Positions 10,574-23,432 of a stretch of DNA of 64,000 nt are shown here, piece after piece. Numbering within the stretch: position 1 is the stretch's first letter; every line of letters starts with the position of its first letter. The position numbers and the translations under genes are program-made. Origin of the DNA: Cristatella mucedo (taxonomy: Eukaryota > Bryozoa > Phylactolaemata > Cristatellidae); assembly GCA_009760855.2 (NCBI GenBank), contig WPIO01000125.1, forward strand, positions 236,001-300,000, given 5' to 3'. The notes under the pieces are model-generated. The model was not told the DNA's origin and did no database searches. It saw only the letters and a program-made list of their open reading frames with translations.

Positions 10574-11063
10574 TCCTTGAAAGTGTATTCGAGTATTTAA
10601 AGCCGCGCTACATTCTGAAGCAGTGGCTCAAGCCAACTCGGCGGCATCTCAGTACGATAGATCTGAGCCGTCAACTGCGTGAATGCAGGGTACATTATAT
10701 TTTATTTCGCGTAACTGCAAATGAACTACCCCAAACCCCTCCTCCTTAGAGTCCATAGGCACCCAACCAAACCAACACTGCTAAATGCAGTCACAGCTTG
10801 GATCTATTTTGAACAGCTCTCAGAACTTTCACAGGAACACACTGCGATTCCATCGTCCCCTCAAAGACCACTTAAGGAGATTGACTATTTCATGGCGTCC
10901 ACATTCGGTGACTTGGCAAGGACAATACTAGCCATGATAATAAAAAATAGAAGCACGTGTGTGTATAACATCGGAAGAGAACTTTATCTCTTACTAGACA
11001 AATAGACGGGCAATAAATAAAGCAACTTATTAGTGATAACTTGCACAGCATCAGCACGCATAA

Positions 11064-11065
<2 letters not shown>

Positions 11066-11111
<46 letters not shown>

Positions 11112-11181
11112 ACATGCACACACACGCGCGCGCGAACACACGCGCGCGCGAACATACACACACACACACACACACACACGA
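11066..11181. repeat. (CA)n compound microsatellite with CG-rich centre
   Basis: CA repeats interrupted by ACACGCGCGCGCGAACACAC. Alternating purine-pyrimidine DNA with Z-DNA potential. Confidence 0.95.
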
Positions 11182-11204
11182 CAACTAGCACAAACCGAGC
11201 AAAT

Positions 11205-11740
11205 CGATGGGTGCCTAGCTTCATTTTAAATTTCTGCAAGTCTCTTCTTGTAGTGGTATTAGTCGGGACATCAGTATTCCTGACTTCGGGTGCACGCGAA
11301 CCGAAAGCGAACTGAAGGCGCAATCTCCGGAGGATTTCAGGTTGATCAGAGGCAAAGCTATGCAACTTGATTCATAATGGCGCTCGGTATGACGCGAAGC
11401 CAGACGAGGACGTACTTCCGATAGGAAGGCCTGAGCAAGAGAACGAAGGTACCTGGAGTGAGTGACAGAATCTTGAACTTCGCTGCTTGTTGGAGAGCAG
11501 TAGGTTGGTGAGAAGTGTTGCATTGTGGCAGCGTCGGCGTTCGCAACAGACAAGCCTAGCTTCTGACTTTTGCACCAACTCTAGGCGCGTTATTGGACAG
11601 GTAGAAAGACCTTTTATTAGTTTGTTACGTAAGTCGACACGATGTCAAAAATGCACAGGCCAGATCGGCGGGAGGACTAACGGGAGGGTTGTGAGTCCAG
11701 AGTGAATCTCACATTAGAACGGACTCTCCGACCTTATGTA
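11205..11740 (-). mobile_element. Decayed LINE-A C-terminal region
   Basis: Minus frames keep VQKSEARLVCCERRRCHNAT and related words of LINE-A, with frameshifts and stops. Lies directly beside the CA microsatellite. Confidence 0.75.
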
Positions 11741-12104
11741 TTTTGCTGAAAGGGAAGCTTGAACATTGATCCTTCTAGATCGCTACAGGGATTGGTAGGT
11801 ACACTTGACCTAAATTAGTTGGATTTAACCCAAAAAGACGGCACCCTATGACCTTATCCGGGCCAAAAATCGTTAGAAATTTGACGGAAATGCGCTATGC
11901 TCTCATTCAAATATTCAATCTCTTCCTTACAGTAGTAACTGTCCTTTACCTCCAAAAGCATGCACATAGTTGACCTTCGAGTTCAACCAATAGTGCTGAA
12001 AAGAAACGACCATTAATATTGGTACCAATAATCCAGGTGGCAGAACATCTGCTTCTTGGCAAGGCCTCAGTGGCATGGTTAAAATAAGGTGAAAATAAAG
12101 TAAA

Positions 12105-12265
12105 AATAATGATCGGCTGATTCAATAGCTTGATTTAAAAAGCAGCAGACGAGCCTTGGCGGCTATTACTTCATCTTGCAGTGGGCAATAAGGAATTACC
12201 TGCTGCGAGACTCAAACGTAAGACCTGGATCGTGAAGTGCCTCACCTTAACTCAAGGCTGAGATC
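12105..12265 (-). mobile_element. SINE-2 (tRNA-derived, non-LINE-A tail)
   Basis: The minus strand reads TTAAGGTGAGGCACTTCACG, a decayed box B (ACGTTTGAGTCTCG), then TTATTGCCCACTGCAAG, GGCTCGTCTGCTGC and TTGAATCAGCCGATC, shared with copies at 37140, 39880 and 49715. Confidence 0.65.
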
Positions 12266-12729
12266 CACGCTGGGGGAGAGCGGTTTATGAACTTAATGTA
12301 CTCATCGTTATCCTTAAAGGTTTTAGTGAACGCCAACGGAACCTACTAATTAATCTTTTCGCTCAAAAGGCATAGAGCTTACCTCTGATAACTAACTAAA
12401 AAGATAGTCACAGAGTGGGCAATCACCAAATAAATAAATGACCTGACTACAAGCATCTAATATTTTAGAGGACAATTACCATCTAGGCAAGGTTTTTTTG
12501 GCTAGATAAGAGTGGCATATAACTACTTTTAAAATTAGCAAGATTAGTTTGGCCATCATTTATATCTCCTATATCCTCTGGGTGAAATGGATGCCTCTCT
12601 TTCCAAAAAGAGCTTTCGCGAGATGACCTCATCAGCTTCACAAACCAGTCTGCCGACCGTCAACTACGTAGCTTCGAGAAACTTCGTGCTCGCCTGGCTG
12701 AGGCTTAAACATCAATACTAGCCCAAGAA

Positions 12730-13245
12730 TTCGTTATTTCCATCTAGGCTTCTGTGATTCACTACTAGCAGGTCCTCCTGCCTGTTCACCAAGTCGCTCA
12801 CTCACACCTGGTAGAAAACTCAGCTGCTTGGCTGGCATGTCGAGAAGGTCAGCATTTCTACATTACGCCATTTCTTAGTGACCTTCGCAGGCTCCTCATC
12901 AAGCAACATATTGACTCTAAGGTTCTGCCGCTCATCCTTGGGTCCCTTTATTCTCTAGCTGCAGCCTACTAGCGAAGTAGACATGCGCCCCAGTCTGACT
13001 TTCCTTCGCGAACTGCTCGCTCCGCTGACTCTGGTCGTTTGTCTAGGCCTCTGGCATAGCCCAAATACTTTCGTCACCGCGCATCAGCTCCATTGCACCG
13101 ACCTAAAGACTGAGACTCATTGCCAACTAGCGTCACGATATCTCCTGACGCGAAAGCGTTTAAAAAGGAGCTCAATACCTATACTTTCTGCCAAATTTAA
13201 ATTTGGCTGCACTCACAAAAAATTGTTCTGTGTGTGATTGTGCGT
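12730..13245 (+). mobile_element. Decayed LINE-A C-terminal region
   Basis: Scattered LINE-A words: PGRKLSCLACRE, YITPFLSDLRRLLIKQHIDSKVL. Many stops. Confidence 0.65.
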
Positions 13246-15378
13246 GCTGAAAATATGCAAGTTATAACTAACCAATTCACAGGCTTCCTTTCTAGCATAT
13301 TTAAAGTGGATAGAAGGAAATTTAGTTTCCTCATAGAGTTGTATACATGCCTCATTAATGTCGCAAGCCTGTAACTGTGAAAAACCCTGGAAACTGCAGC
13401 TGTGTACAGGAAGCCGAGCCTGAGTGTCCACTGGCTCATAAGCTCGAAAGCTCATCCTAGAGTTTGGCAATCTGACAGCTTTCATTGATCAGCGCCGGAT
13501 GGCAAATCGCCAGTTACTTATGTTTACCTGGCTTTACTCACGTACATTCAAATCGTCATTGTGATTATGATGTTTAATATTATTATACCTCAAGTTATTC
13601 TGCCACGACCAGACACACATTCGTAATACATCTGGAAAAGTGGCAAGTGACTTCGCATGCAGGAGGAAAACAAAGTGCAAGCAACTTAGTTATTTGCAGT
13701 TTTGGTATATTGTGAGATACACGCGATGCATCTAAGTCGTCTGCTGCTGCTCACATAGATGCAGAACTTCAAGAATTGGGCAACATGCATCTCGCGACTG
13801 AAGCGTCGCAAGATATTTTGCTTCTTAAATCAATAATAGCATATATCAGATGCCATAAATATACTGCGGAGGTTAACTACTGAACAAAGAAAAAAACATA
13901 AATTAAGCGGGTATATTAGCCAGCCTAGTGCCCGGCAGGCACTGTAGGTGCCAAATCTTCTAATCACACGACCTCTTACGAATGGTGGCGTAGAAATCTC
14001 TGCTACCGGAAGGTTGAAGCCATTCTTCGTGTTTCGTACAGATACGGCAGGAAAATGTCAGAATCTCATTGAGTAACATACGAAATCGCAGCTCCTATCA
14101 TCGTTAAAACGTTACTCGGAAAGTTAAAGCAAAGAAGAAACATGCTACATTAAGGTAAGGACTACTAAGGATCGTTTGGTCCATCCAAGAGACCAGATGG
14201 CAGTACAGCTCCACACCTGACAGCATGGCCTCCGAAAACGGCCTCGGCCAGACCACACAGATGAAAGTCCTGAAATCATTATTAAGGAACAAATATAAGC
14301 GCATATGAAAAATATAGTTGCTCTAGCACGAATCGTTTTGAATGCCAAGGTCTGAATAGCGCTGAAATAATTAGTGCATAAATATCCATCCATGCTTTCT
14401 TGCTTTGTATCACGAAGGACCTGTTAAAGTGAACCGATAGTCATGGGCGAGCCACCCAAGCAAACTGAACTCGGTCACTTTTTTAGGTGCAAACTAGCAA
14501 GATATTGATACTGCCACTAGCTTTCTATGCTATAATCTTTTAATGACTCACTGTTTTGACACCACTGCCAGCACACACACTGAAAATGAAAGCGAGTCGA
14601 GCTCAGGGTATGTTTCCGGAGGCGGACGCTTCCAAGTAAGTGCATTTACACACACCCTGATCCCGGACAGTCAAAGAGGGAGAATAGCTATTGAATTGGT
14701 CTCATTCACAGAAGATCAGCGGTAGCTCCCAAATTTCTATCTAAATATTGACACGAAAACGGTCGAACGGCAAACCAGCATATAGGCTAGCAAAGATCTT
14801 CGACTGAGGGTTTTCTATGGGTGGATGCAGTCACAAAGGAAATAAAGCGGACTTGTCGCTAATCTTTCAAATTGAGCCAGAGATCAGTGACACCGGCACC
14901 ACTCAGTCAAAGAGCTCATGTCTTCTCCTCTCGCATTTAAAGCGAGCCGCTCATTCCATAGAAGAAAGGCCGACGATCGGCATTTAAATCGCCTCATTTT
15001 GTATTGCGGAAGAGGATCATTGGCCGCTGTCACTCTCGGTGCAGAGGGTAGCTGCTGCCGTTCTCGAACTTACTACCCGTCCCGAGTCACGTTTTACCCG
15101 AGGGGCAACTTCTAAGCCTCGCCCTGACAGCCAATCGCAGCTGAACGCCGCTCGAAGCAAGTTGTAGCGCTTCCTTCGAAGCTGTAGCGCTTTCAGAAGA
15201 GCATCGACGAGCAACGTTTTTAACCACGAGAGTGGCTTCCGTAGTCTCAGCGAGATGTTTCGCGGTTTCCGGGATCCCACTGCTACCCCTCACCTAGCCA
15301 GCAAAATGTTCCCAGGTCGCCGCCCGATCGCTTTCGGTTAAACCTGGCAGCTCGACATAAAGCCCTCGTCCAAATCTC

Positions 15379-15382
<4 letters not shown>
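13246..15382. other. No gene recognised
   Basis: Short open frames only. GC rises after 14900, with a CCAAT box (CAGCCAATCGC) near 15128. Nothing firm. Confidence 0.4.

Positions 15383-15412
<30 letters not shown>
15383..15412. repeat. (CT)n microsatellite, left half of a split tract
   Basis: Pure CT repeat ending at the 5' truncation of a LINE-A copy; CT-rich DNA resumes at 15818 beyond the LINE tail. Confidence 0.9.
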
Positions 15413-15414
<2 letters not shown>

Positions 15415-15415
<1 letters not shown>

Positions 15416-15817
15416 CCGCATACAAACCTTAAATCCTTTGGAGACCGTGCATTTAGTTCATATGCTCCCAAAGCCTGGAACTCCCTCCCGACCTGCGTCA
15501 GAACATCCCCTGACCTGACCACATTTAAAAGGAACCTAAAAACACACCTATTTAGGACAGCATTTAGTGGGTCCCTGTGATTCGTCCTTGATGTGCTTAA
15601 GCGTGCTGACACTGTGCATGCTGCCACTAACCACATTTGCATGCTGACCCTGTGCATGTCACCCCTAACCATATTATTCATTTCGTTTGTTTTTCAAGCA
15701 TGATTTTACTTACCATTCAATTGCATTTCCCTTCACAGCAAATGTAAAGCGCCTAGAGAGAGATTAAGTTCTCTGAGGGCGCTTTATCAAGTGAATTATT
15801 ATTATTATTATTATTAT
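15415..15817 (+). mobile_element. LINE-A 3' end inserted in a CT tract
   Basis: Starts at the codons NLKSFGDRAFSSYAPKAWNS and continues SLPTCVRTSPDLTTFKRNLK, followed by 3' UTR, hairpin tail and (ATT)n. Little decayed, and very close to the copy at 7012. Flanked on both sides by CT-rich DNA. Confidence 0.93.
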
Positions 15818-15876
15818 CTCTCACCCACTCTCTCTTTCTCTCTCACTCTCACTCTCTCTCTTTCTCTCTGTCTCGG
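15818..15876. repeat. CT-rich microsatellite, right half of a split tract
   Basis: CTCTCACCCACTCTCTCTTT and similar, immediately after the LINE-A (ATT)n tail. Confidence 0.85.
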
Positions 15877-16111
15877 CGGGCAGCCTTGAGATAGTCAGCG
15901 ACTGCCGCCCTGTGTAACAGAGGCGACCGCCTCACCGAAGACTTGTGAGACCAGCGTCTCGGAACTCGGGAACTCCTAACCAATCGGGTGCAACGGCCAG
16001 GGGCTGAGCTCCTTATCACGTGCTACGCAAGTTGCATAACCAGTCTAGTACGTCTCAGAAAAAACCGAAGAAGCGACGATATTTACCCGCCTTCCATGTA
16101 CGCAGCGCAGC

Positions 16112-16315
16112 ATGGCTCTCAACGGTGGCTGCTGCCGGCGCTGTCGATTTGAGCCCCGTACCTGCTTTGCACCGATAGCTGTCAATGGTCGCAGTCGCCG
16201 ACGATCAAACAAAGGGCCTCGGCACCGCACTGGTACAGTGTGGTATCAAGAAACAGAAAAAGAGCGTTCAATTGTTGCTCGCGAGGCGAGCGAAATAGCG
16301 CTGCGTCTGCTGTAG
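16112..16315 (+). CDS. Small open frame with good start context, unrecognised
   Basis: CAGCATGGCT opens 67 codons, MALNGGCCRRCRFEPRTCF and then an Arg-rich stretch ending ASEIALRLL and TAG. The 15000-16320 stretch is GC-richer than its neighbours and has a CCAAT box near 15130, so a 5' exon is conceivable. The opposite strand is open too. No homology recognised. Confidence 0.15.
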   Translation: MALNGGCCRRCRFEPRTCFAPIAVNGRSRRRSNKGPRHRTGTVWYQETEKERSIVAREASEIALRLL

Positions 16316-16717
16316 CTGCAGAACTTGGCTGGAGCCACTCTCTGCACCCTTCTTTGGCAAATCCTCCTCTAACCCTCGATTAGTAAGACCATATCCCGGC
16401 AGCGCTGATGCTAGGTTATCGGATGGCCGTAGCTTGTCTGTCAAAGGCAAGCGTAACCAAATCCGACCTCAGAACACATGCCCTACATCAAGCAGGCTGT
16501 ATGAGTCCCGCTTGATAGAGTTGTGCAGACTGTAGGACTTCCATCACTGTCAATCCCGGCTCCCGTGGCCACCGTCCTCTCCAGCTTGCGACTTAAGTGC
16601 ACTGTTTTCAGCAACAAAAGAGACACAACACTCTTTTGGCCTTAGGCAATAACCGTCTTATCTCTCAGAAATACAGCAACTCTTTCCCTCATGCAACAGT
16701 GGAAGAAATACTCACAG

Positions 16718-16800
16718 CATTAATAATAACAATGCGTCTGCTAAAGCGTCCTCAAAGGAATCAATCTCTTTCTAGGCGCTTTACAATTGAAGCAAAGGAA
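16718..16800 (-). mobile_element. LINE-A 3' tail fragment
   Basis: ATT-type tail and decayed hairpin arms only; 90 bp from the LINE-B tail at 16893. Confidence 0.8.
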
Positions 16801-16892
16801 TTTATTTAATCGGTCAGTCTGCACGTAGGGTGGCTTTCGATTGCCGAAGCAAGTGTGGGTGGGCCACGTTAGCATGACTGCCAAGCTAACGC

Positions 16893-19160
16893 CTTATGTG
16901 ATGTAATGTAATGTATATCCGTCAGTAATTCCACAAAGTCATACAGACCATGTGGGTGTTACGCATGAGAGTTTTGTATAGCGCACTCACAGCCTAAGCG
17001 GCTTTCGGTACGCATTCGGTAGCCAACAGACTTCGTCTCACGCAACAAAAAGAAAGTGGGAAGCATAGCAGAGTCAGGAGAGCAGTTGAGGTAGTGAGTA
17101 GCATGGAAGTAGCAGTTCAGGACCGCTGAAAAAGATGTGCCATAGTAGGCAGTTGGGGAGTAGTTGTCATTGCGCAAGACTTGTGAATGTGAGTTCCACA
17201 GTCTAGGACCTGCAGAGCTAAAGCTTCTGTCGCCAACGGTCTTTAAGCGGAGGAATGGAACAGCTAATTTATTGTCCACACAGGACCTGATGGCGCGAAC
17301 AGGCTGAAACTGATACAGAAGTTCAGCTAGGTAGGAAGGAGCCAAGCCGTGGTGGGCCTTGTGGGTCAGTGTAAGAACTTCGCTCTGTATCCGTTGAGCA
17401 ACCGGCATCCATCCTAGCTCTTTTAGCAAAGGAGACGCGTGCTCAAACCTCTGGGACTTGAAGACCAGCCTTGCAGCCATATTCATAGCCAGCTGCAGTG
17501 GCCTAATAGCTCTCTTTGGTAGCCCAGCCAAAAGAAAATTACGATAATCAAGCCGAGACAGAAGTATGGAGCTGGTTAATTCTTTTACTAGCAACTGTGG
17601 GAGACAGCACCCAATCTTGGATAGGAATCGGACGTGATGGCTAGCTGTAGAAGCAGTCTTCTGAATGAAGCTTTTAAAATTGAGGCAGCTGTCAAAAGCG
17701 ACACCTAAATTTCGAGCACGTGGTAATGGTCGCACAATAGCATCACCTATTAGAACTGCAAAGCCTTGTAATCAAGCCACGCGCTTAGGGTGTCCTATGA
17801 GAAGCAGTTCGGTTTAATCACCATTTAATTTCAGGAAGTTTTCCGACATCCAGGATCGAATATCGGCAAGGCAAGCATTCAGTTTCTCAGTTGCTGCAGC
17901 AGATTCCGACGGTTTGAATGACAAATACAGCTGAGTCTCGTCAGCTTAAAAGTGATATCCTATTCCATGGGCCTTAATCACTTTTCCGAGAGGTTGAGTG
18001 GAAATGGAGAATAGCAAGGGACCGAGTACAGACCCTTGAGAGACTCCACAGGTGACCCATCTCGTGTGTGAGACCTGACCCCCACACGACACGGATTGAA
18101 CACGATCAGACAAGTACGATTTAAACCACGCCAGTGCTTCGTCTGCCAGACCGATCGTTGTTCTCAATCGTACAAGCAGAAAATTGTGATCAATGGTATT
18201 GAAGGCAGGTGATAGATCTAGCAAAGCTATGGCAGTGACATAACCGTCGTCATTGCCACGTAGAATTTCATTGTTTACACGGAGGAGAGCAGTTTCAGTG
18301 GAGTGCTGCCTCTTGAACCCTGATTGAGATGTCTCTGACATTTCATTATTTTCAACATGTTCAACTAGCTGCTTAGCAACAATGTTTTGAAGAATCTTTG
18401 ACAAGAAAGGAAGAAGGAAAACTGGGCGATAGTTCACAAGGACCTCTGTATCTAATCCAAGCTTTTTAAGTATCGGTTGAACGATTGCCAATTTGAAGGA
18501 CTTGGGGACGCCCCTTTTCCCAGAGAAGCATTAAAAGACTTGGTTAGTGCAGGACTAAGTTGGTCTGCTAGTGAAGACCACAGAGATGAAGGTATAGGGT
18601 CTTCAGGAGACGAGCTCTTTTTGCTAGACCTTATTAAGGTAGCCACATCGCATGCAGAAACTCGGAGAACATTTTAAGGAAGGTCACAGGTTTTTGAACC
18701 GCGATTGCTTTACTCGGAGGGGGCTTAATGGAGGCACGAATGTACACAATTTTTTCAGTAAAGAAGGCTGAAAACTTTTTGGCTGAGCCCTTAACATCTG
18801 GGGAGTCAGATCTCACAGCATTGGCCAGTAAATGGCTTACTGTCTTATAAATTTGTTTAGGGTCCGACTAGCAGTAATTCAGGTTTCGGATGAAAAAAGC
18901 CCTGGTTTTTTTAAGCTTTCGGTTGTAAACTCGAAGGAAGTCTTTGAAATTGACTAGATCTGCATCAGACGCCGATTTCTTGAAACGACGTTCAAGCCTG
19001 CGCTTAACCCGGCGCATCTTTAGGAGTTTTTTTGTAAATTGAAAGGAATCTCGCCTTCAGTCTCTGTCAGCGGGAGGTCAAAGATGAGGTTCCAGATGTT
19101 GCTCAGGAACTCCAATATCGGTTGCTTCGGGCCTTGCAACCCTCCAGTGATCTGTCCCCC
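16893..19160 (-). mobile_element. LINE-B, longest copy, reverse transcriptase and linker
   Basis: On the minus strand, from 5' to 3': the linker after the endonuclease (RRVKRRLERRFKKSASDADL, KTRAFFIRNLNY); FSAFFTEKIVYIRASI; RT fingers and palm (ANYRPV-like text, [49 protein letters not shown]); a destroyed catalytic box; and a 258-codon C-terminal frame (17735-16959) ending ECAIQNSHA. The tail is (ATTAC)n at 16893-16915. The catalytic YADD has become stop-ADE (17937-17948). CR1/L2-like non-LTR element, dead. Confidence 0.93.
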
Positions 19161-22089
19161 CACCAAGACTGTTAGCGCTCAGCTTTAGAATAATTCCACT
19201 GATAGCAAGTGCCACCCACTCGCCGAGCCTTGCGTTTGTCAGACCACCTCACGGCAGCTTACAGCGTCCTTCGAATTCCGCGTGTGAAAACGCTGCCCCA
19301 GAGAAGCTGCTTTTATTGCTCTTACTTTACTTGAACCCTTCTGTGGCCTCGGATGGTAATCCGATTTTATTACCTCCTGAACTTGCAGAAACACGGCAAT
19401 GTTCTACGCGTCTGACGACGTTACAGTGATAGATTTCATCAGAAACTGACGGTGGACTGAGCTGGATTGGCTGCAATCGATACCCGATGAGCACGGCCAA
19501 GCAGTCAAGGGATGGCAGGCTGCACTGTTATTGGCTGAAACGTATAGCCAATAGCTGGAGGGTGCTCAAAACAAGCGTGATTGCAATAATATTACTATAG
19601 TCGTACAGTACTGTAGGAGAACTAAAGCTCAAACGCTAGGTGCTTTACAACTCAAAAGAGCCAACTACTAAGCGACGACGACGGGAGTTGAAGTTCGCTA
19701 GACGGAGTACATGCAATAGAGTCCCGTGAATGCGATGGAAGACAAGCAACTTGCTCGTAGGCGTGAGCACTCGCTAATTTTGCTTTCTAGAGACGTGGAT
19801 CTGTGAAAAAGCTTGCTGGTCATCCAGAGCGGCCCTGTACTGGAACCGAGCACAGCATGCGATGGCGAAAAGAACCCAGGACGCGGAGAAGATGACAGGG
19901 GAGCGCTTGTGCCGCCATCACTGGCAAATTAAATTAAAATCTCCTGACTTGTCATGGATGAAGCTGACGCTGCCTGCGCAGTCTTCTCCTTGCAATCCTA
20001 ACAGCGAACTAATGGCCCGCTGCCCGGGCACACTCCGCGAAAGCATCCGCTTATTATAGCCGCGCCTTTCACAGGTTCACACGGCTGATTTAGCACGCAC
20101 TAACCAACCAGGCTCGCCATCGGGCTGGCATGACGCATGGGCTCGGTAGATTTTCGCCGCTGCCACACGATGCGATCGAACTTCGCGGATCGGCAGTGTC
20201 GCCGGGCAACAGGCAGCAGGAAGGCGGCAAGGCGCCACGGCGTCGTCGCTCGACTAGAGTGGAACTCGGAGGTCGGAATTTGCCGGCAGCACTGCTGCTG
20301 CTTCGTCGAGTGGTAGCTCGCGAGCTGGGATATGCCAGCACCCGTGCTCTCCTCGCCTACTAACTCGATGTGCCTGAGAGAGGATTTTGGCGTATGACAT
20401 CCGCGTATTGTTTGTTCGGAGCAGTTTTGGAAATTTTCATTGGACACAGCCTAAAGTGCGTTCGCTCATAGCCTCAGGTAATGGCCTCTGGGCTCTCACA
20501 TTCAGTCCTCATAGATAGAATAGGTAAAATAAAGCTTGATATTCTTCCCCACCGCCGCCGAGTCAATTCTCATGCCGGGAACATTATCTATAGTCTTTGC
20601 GCATTTTGTGAAATCAGCCAGATGGGGACCACCGCTTAGGTCGACCGCCTTCGATGGTGTTACCGACGCGTCGCCCAGAAGCTGCTGCCTTAAATATAAT
20701 ATGACCTACGCTCCTCTGTAGAAAGAATGAATAGACCATCTTTAGAAAGAAACGGCATGCGGTTCGTAAGTTCGCAGAAAATTCAAAATTGTCAGTGACT
20801 ACTGTGCACAATAATGGCAGCCGATTTACCTATGCCCTGGCTGCAATACCTCTACTAGCGATGACATATAATATGCCTCTCGATGCTTTGCAAATGTAAA
20901 AACTGAAACCACGAGCACCACGAGTTCTACGAACAGCTCCTGGTTTGAAATATGCACATGGTGAAACCAGGTTACGCACATTGACTCTCGCAGGATCCCA
21001 GTCTAGCAGCGTGACATTAAACCAAGACTGACCAAATTGTACTTCCTACTTATGTAAAGAGCCTCGAGAGATATTTAGTTATTTAAAGACGATATACGAA
21101 CGGTGTCGTGATTATTATCATTATATCTAGTGGCCTCTGCCTCTAGCATTTATAAGTCACACGCATATTTAGTTACTGTGAATGGATACTGTAGATAAAA
21201 TTATTGGTATGAATTAAAAGATCTGCAAATACGGAATGCGAAGAAATTAAGCAGCGTTTTGAAAACCGGTTATTATAAATCTGTATTACCGACAGCTAAC
21301 CCGTTGCTTGGCTACCGCTGTTGAAAATATTGTAAAATTGAAGCCGTTCGAGATACCAGCGAAGCAAGCGCTGAGGCTGATACCTATTTCGTGGTGAATA
21401 CTGAAGCCCCTAATGCCCCTAATGCTGTCGAAATTACGCGAGACTAGAAGTGCTATTGCTTGCCGCCTACAGCTGCGTCTTCGTCGCGTGAGGCTTCCAT
21501 CATTCCATGTCCGTAAATGATTTCACGGACAGCTCAGTACGACCGTGCATGTTGGCTGTCGTTTCGCCTGTCCGGTGCATATTTCGGCCAGACTTGATGA
21601 ATTAGTTATCGCCCGTAGAACACGCCGGGATACTGAAGGTGGGCTTCGTGCGTCAAATTAAAATCTGCACATACTACCAACTACTGCTAACTACTACATT
21701 GCTACTAACCGAAATTCTCTCGAAAGAGTAAAAGCGGCTTCTAATTTACTAATCATTCTTCACGCTCTCTCGCAAGAGAGACGGCCTATTTCTTTCACCG
21801 ATAAATGCCAAAGCCAAAGCTAACCTCGGAAACCAATAACAACCCGAGCCTCCGCAACGCTCTCTCTTTGTGCAATAAACGGTTGATTGTTAGCATCCTG
21901 AGACTTATAGACGCTCTTGAAAAAAGATTTCGCTGATTGTGAAGCTTAGTTAGAGTCTACAAACTGCTAAGCTATCACCGATGCTACCCAGACTGTTTCT
22001 CCTATTTTAGTATTCCGAGATTGTTGAATACTAGTAGTCCAGTAAACGTTACCGTCAGCGCCTCTTTTAATTTCAAGCCATTATTGGCT
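19161..22089. other. No gene firmly recognised; one CpG-rich patch
   Basis: Intergenic DNA with a LINE-A-tail-like scrap near 19605-19660 and the CpG-rich patch at 20050-20400. Nothing else supportable. Confidence 0.4.
20050..20400. other. CpG-rich patch, possible promoter or 5' exon
   Basis: A GC- and CpG-rich island in AT-richer DNA, open on both strands (plus frame 20130-20363 MTHGLGRFSPLPHDAIELRG onward). No repeat family and no protein family recognised. The patch resembles the CpG-rich starts at 2.4-2.9 and 48.3-48.7 kb. Confidence 0.2.
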
Positions 22090-23077
22090 CCTCTATTCAC
22101 TCTTTGAAATCTTTAGGCAGAGGTCCAGCTAGTGGTAAGTTGTCAGTGGTATCGCTAATTTTTCATCCATCAGGTAGGAACCACAGCTTCAGCTCTAACT
22201 TTTCTGACTGTATTTCAGTTCTTTGCAAGAGAAATCTTCTCATTCTAATTTAAATCAGTATACATTATCAAACCCCCACTCGATCCGATGATTTTCAGCG
22301 TACTGTCACTGTCTGAGTCTTTCTGCCTCCGTGCTCACGTTCAAGCTTCTACACCTTAAAGGCCACACCCTTTGCCAAAGTTTTTCCATCTATTGTATGT
22401 TATCACCACCCCTTTCTGAACATCTGATCTTACGCGGATTTCATTTTCCCTTTAATGTTTTTTGTTCCGTCCTTCAAGATTAAACTTGAGTTAAGAAACT
22501 CAAAGTCTCTTGATATTGACGCTGTCCGAAGCAGTGTCACCTTCTCTGCCTTTCTAATCACCCTTCCTTCCGACCTTACCTCATTGATGAAATGCTACAA
22601 AACGACGGTTGTCAGTATCCTGGACTGCCAGGCTGACGTAAGAAATAAAGAGACTGATAAATATGTTCTCGAAAAGGCCATGAAGAAGTCGGTAAACTGG
22701 AAAGAGTAGCGGCAGGCAAGCTAAACTCTTGTATCAAAACTTCAAACCTGGCAAATAATTTCCGCTTAGGTTTTAGAGCTAATCACTCCACATTGTCAGC
22801 ATTTTCAGAGGTTTACAAAGATCATCTCGCGAATGCTTACCTAGGTAGAATCTATGTACTTTTTTCGTTGGATCTTTCGGCAGCGTTTGATACTAATGAT
22901 CACATAGTCCATTTCAAGCGCTTCTCATCTCGCCTGGACATCAATGGCACTGCTCAGCAATGGTTTGCGTTCTATATCAGCGGGAGATCCAGAGGATTTA
23001 TGCCACCGAGCTACAATCATCCGAAGAGCTTCTAAATTACAGGGCACCCCATGGCTCTATGCGTGATTCATTTCTTC
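22090..23077 (+). mobile_element. LINE-A, 5' part of a nested complex
   Basis: Decayed endonuclease-RT linker (LPSDLTSLMKCYKTTVVSIL) followed by RT: FRLGFRANHSTLSAFSEVYK, LFSLDLSAAFDTNDH, and APHGSMRDSFL corresponding to the VPQGSVLGPVLF box. Interrupted at 23077 by a LINE-B copy; the same box resumes at 23433. Confidence 0.85.
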
Positions 23078-23423
23078 CGCTTAAAGACCGTTGGCGACAG
23101 AAGCTTTAGCTCTGCAGGTCCTAGACTGTGGAACTCGCTTCCACAATTCTTACGAAACGACAACTACTCTCCTACTGCCGACTATGGCTCATCCTTTTCA
23201 ACGGTCCTGAGCTGCTACTTTCATGCTACTCACTACCTCAACTGCTCTCCTGACTCTGCTATGCTTCCCACTTTCTTTTTGTTACGTGAGACGAAGTCTG
23301 TTGCCTACCGAATGCGTACCGAAAGCCGCTTAGGGTGTGAGTGCGCTATACAAAACTCTCATGCGTAACACCCACATGGTCTTTATGACTTTGTGGAATT
23401 ACTGACGGATATACATTACATTA
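23078..23423 (+). mobile_element. LINE-B 3' end nested in LINE-A, with target-site duplication
   Basis: Reads RLKTVGDRSFSSAGPRLWNS to ECAIQNSHA, the 3' UTR, and an (ATTAC)n tail. Flanked by CATTTCTTC at 23069-23077 and again at 23424-23432. Removing the insert and one repeat restores the LINE-A reading SFLLTIRTLPRAD. Confidence 0.92.
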
Positions 23424-23432
23424 CATTTCTTC

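Noticed and set aside
10984-11365. Cys-Val and His-Thr rich frames at (CA)n/(TG)n tracts, also at 50643-51017, 59294-59705 and 60413-60781
   Set aside because: Translation artefacts of microsatellites.
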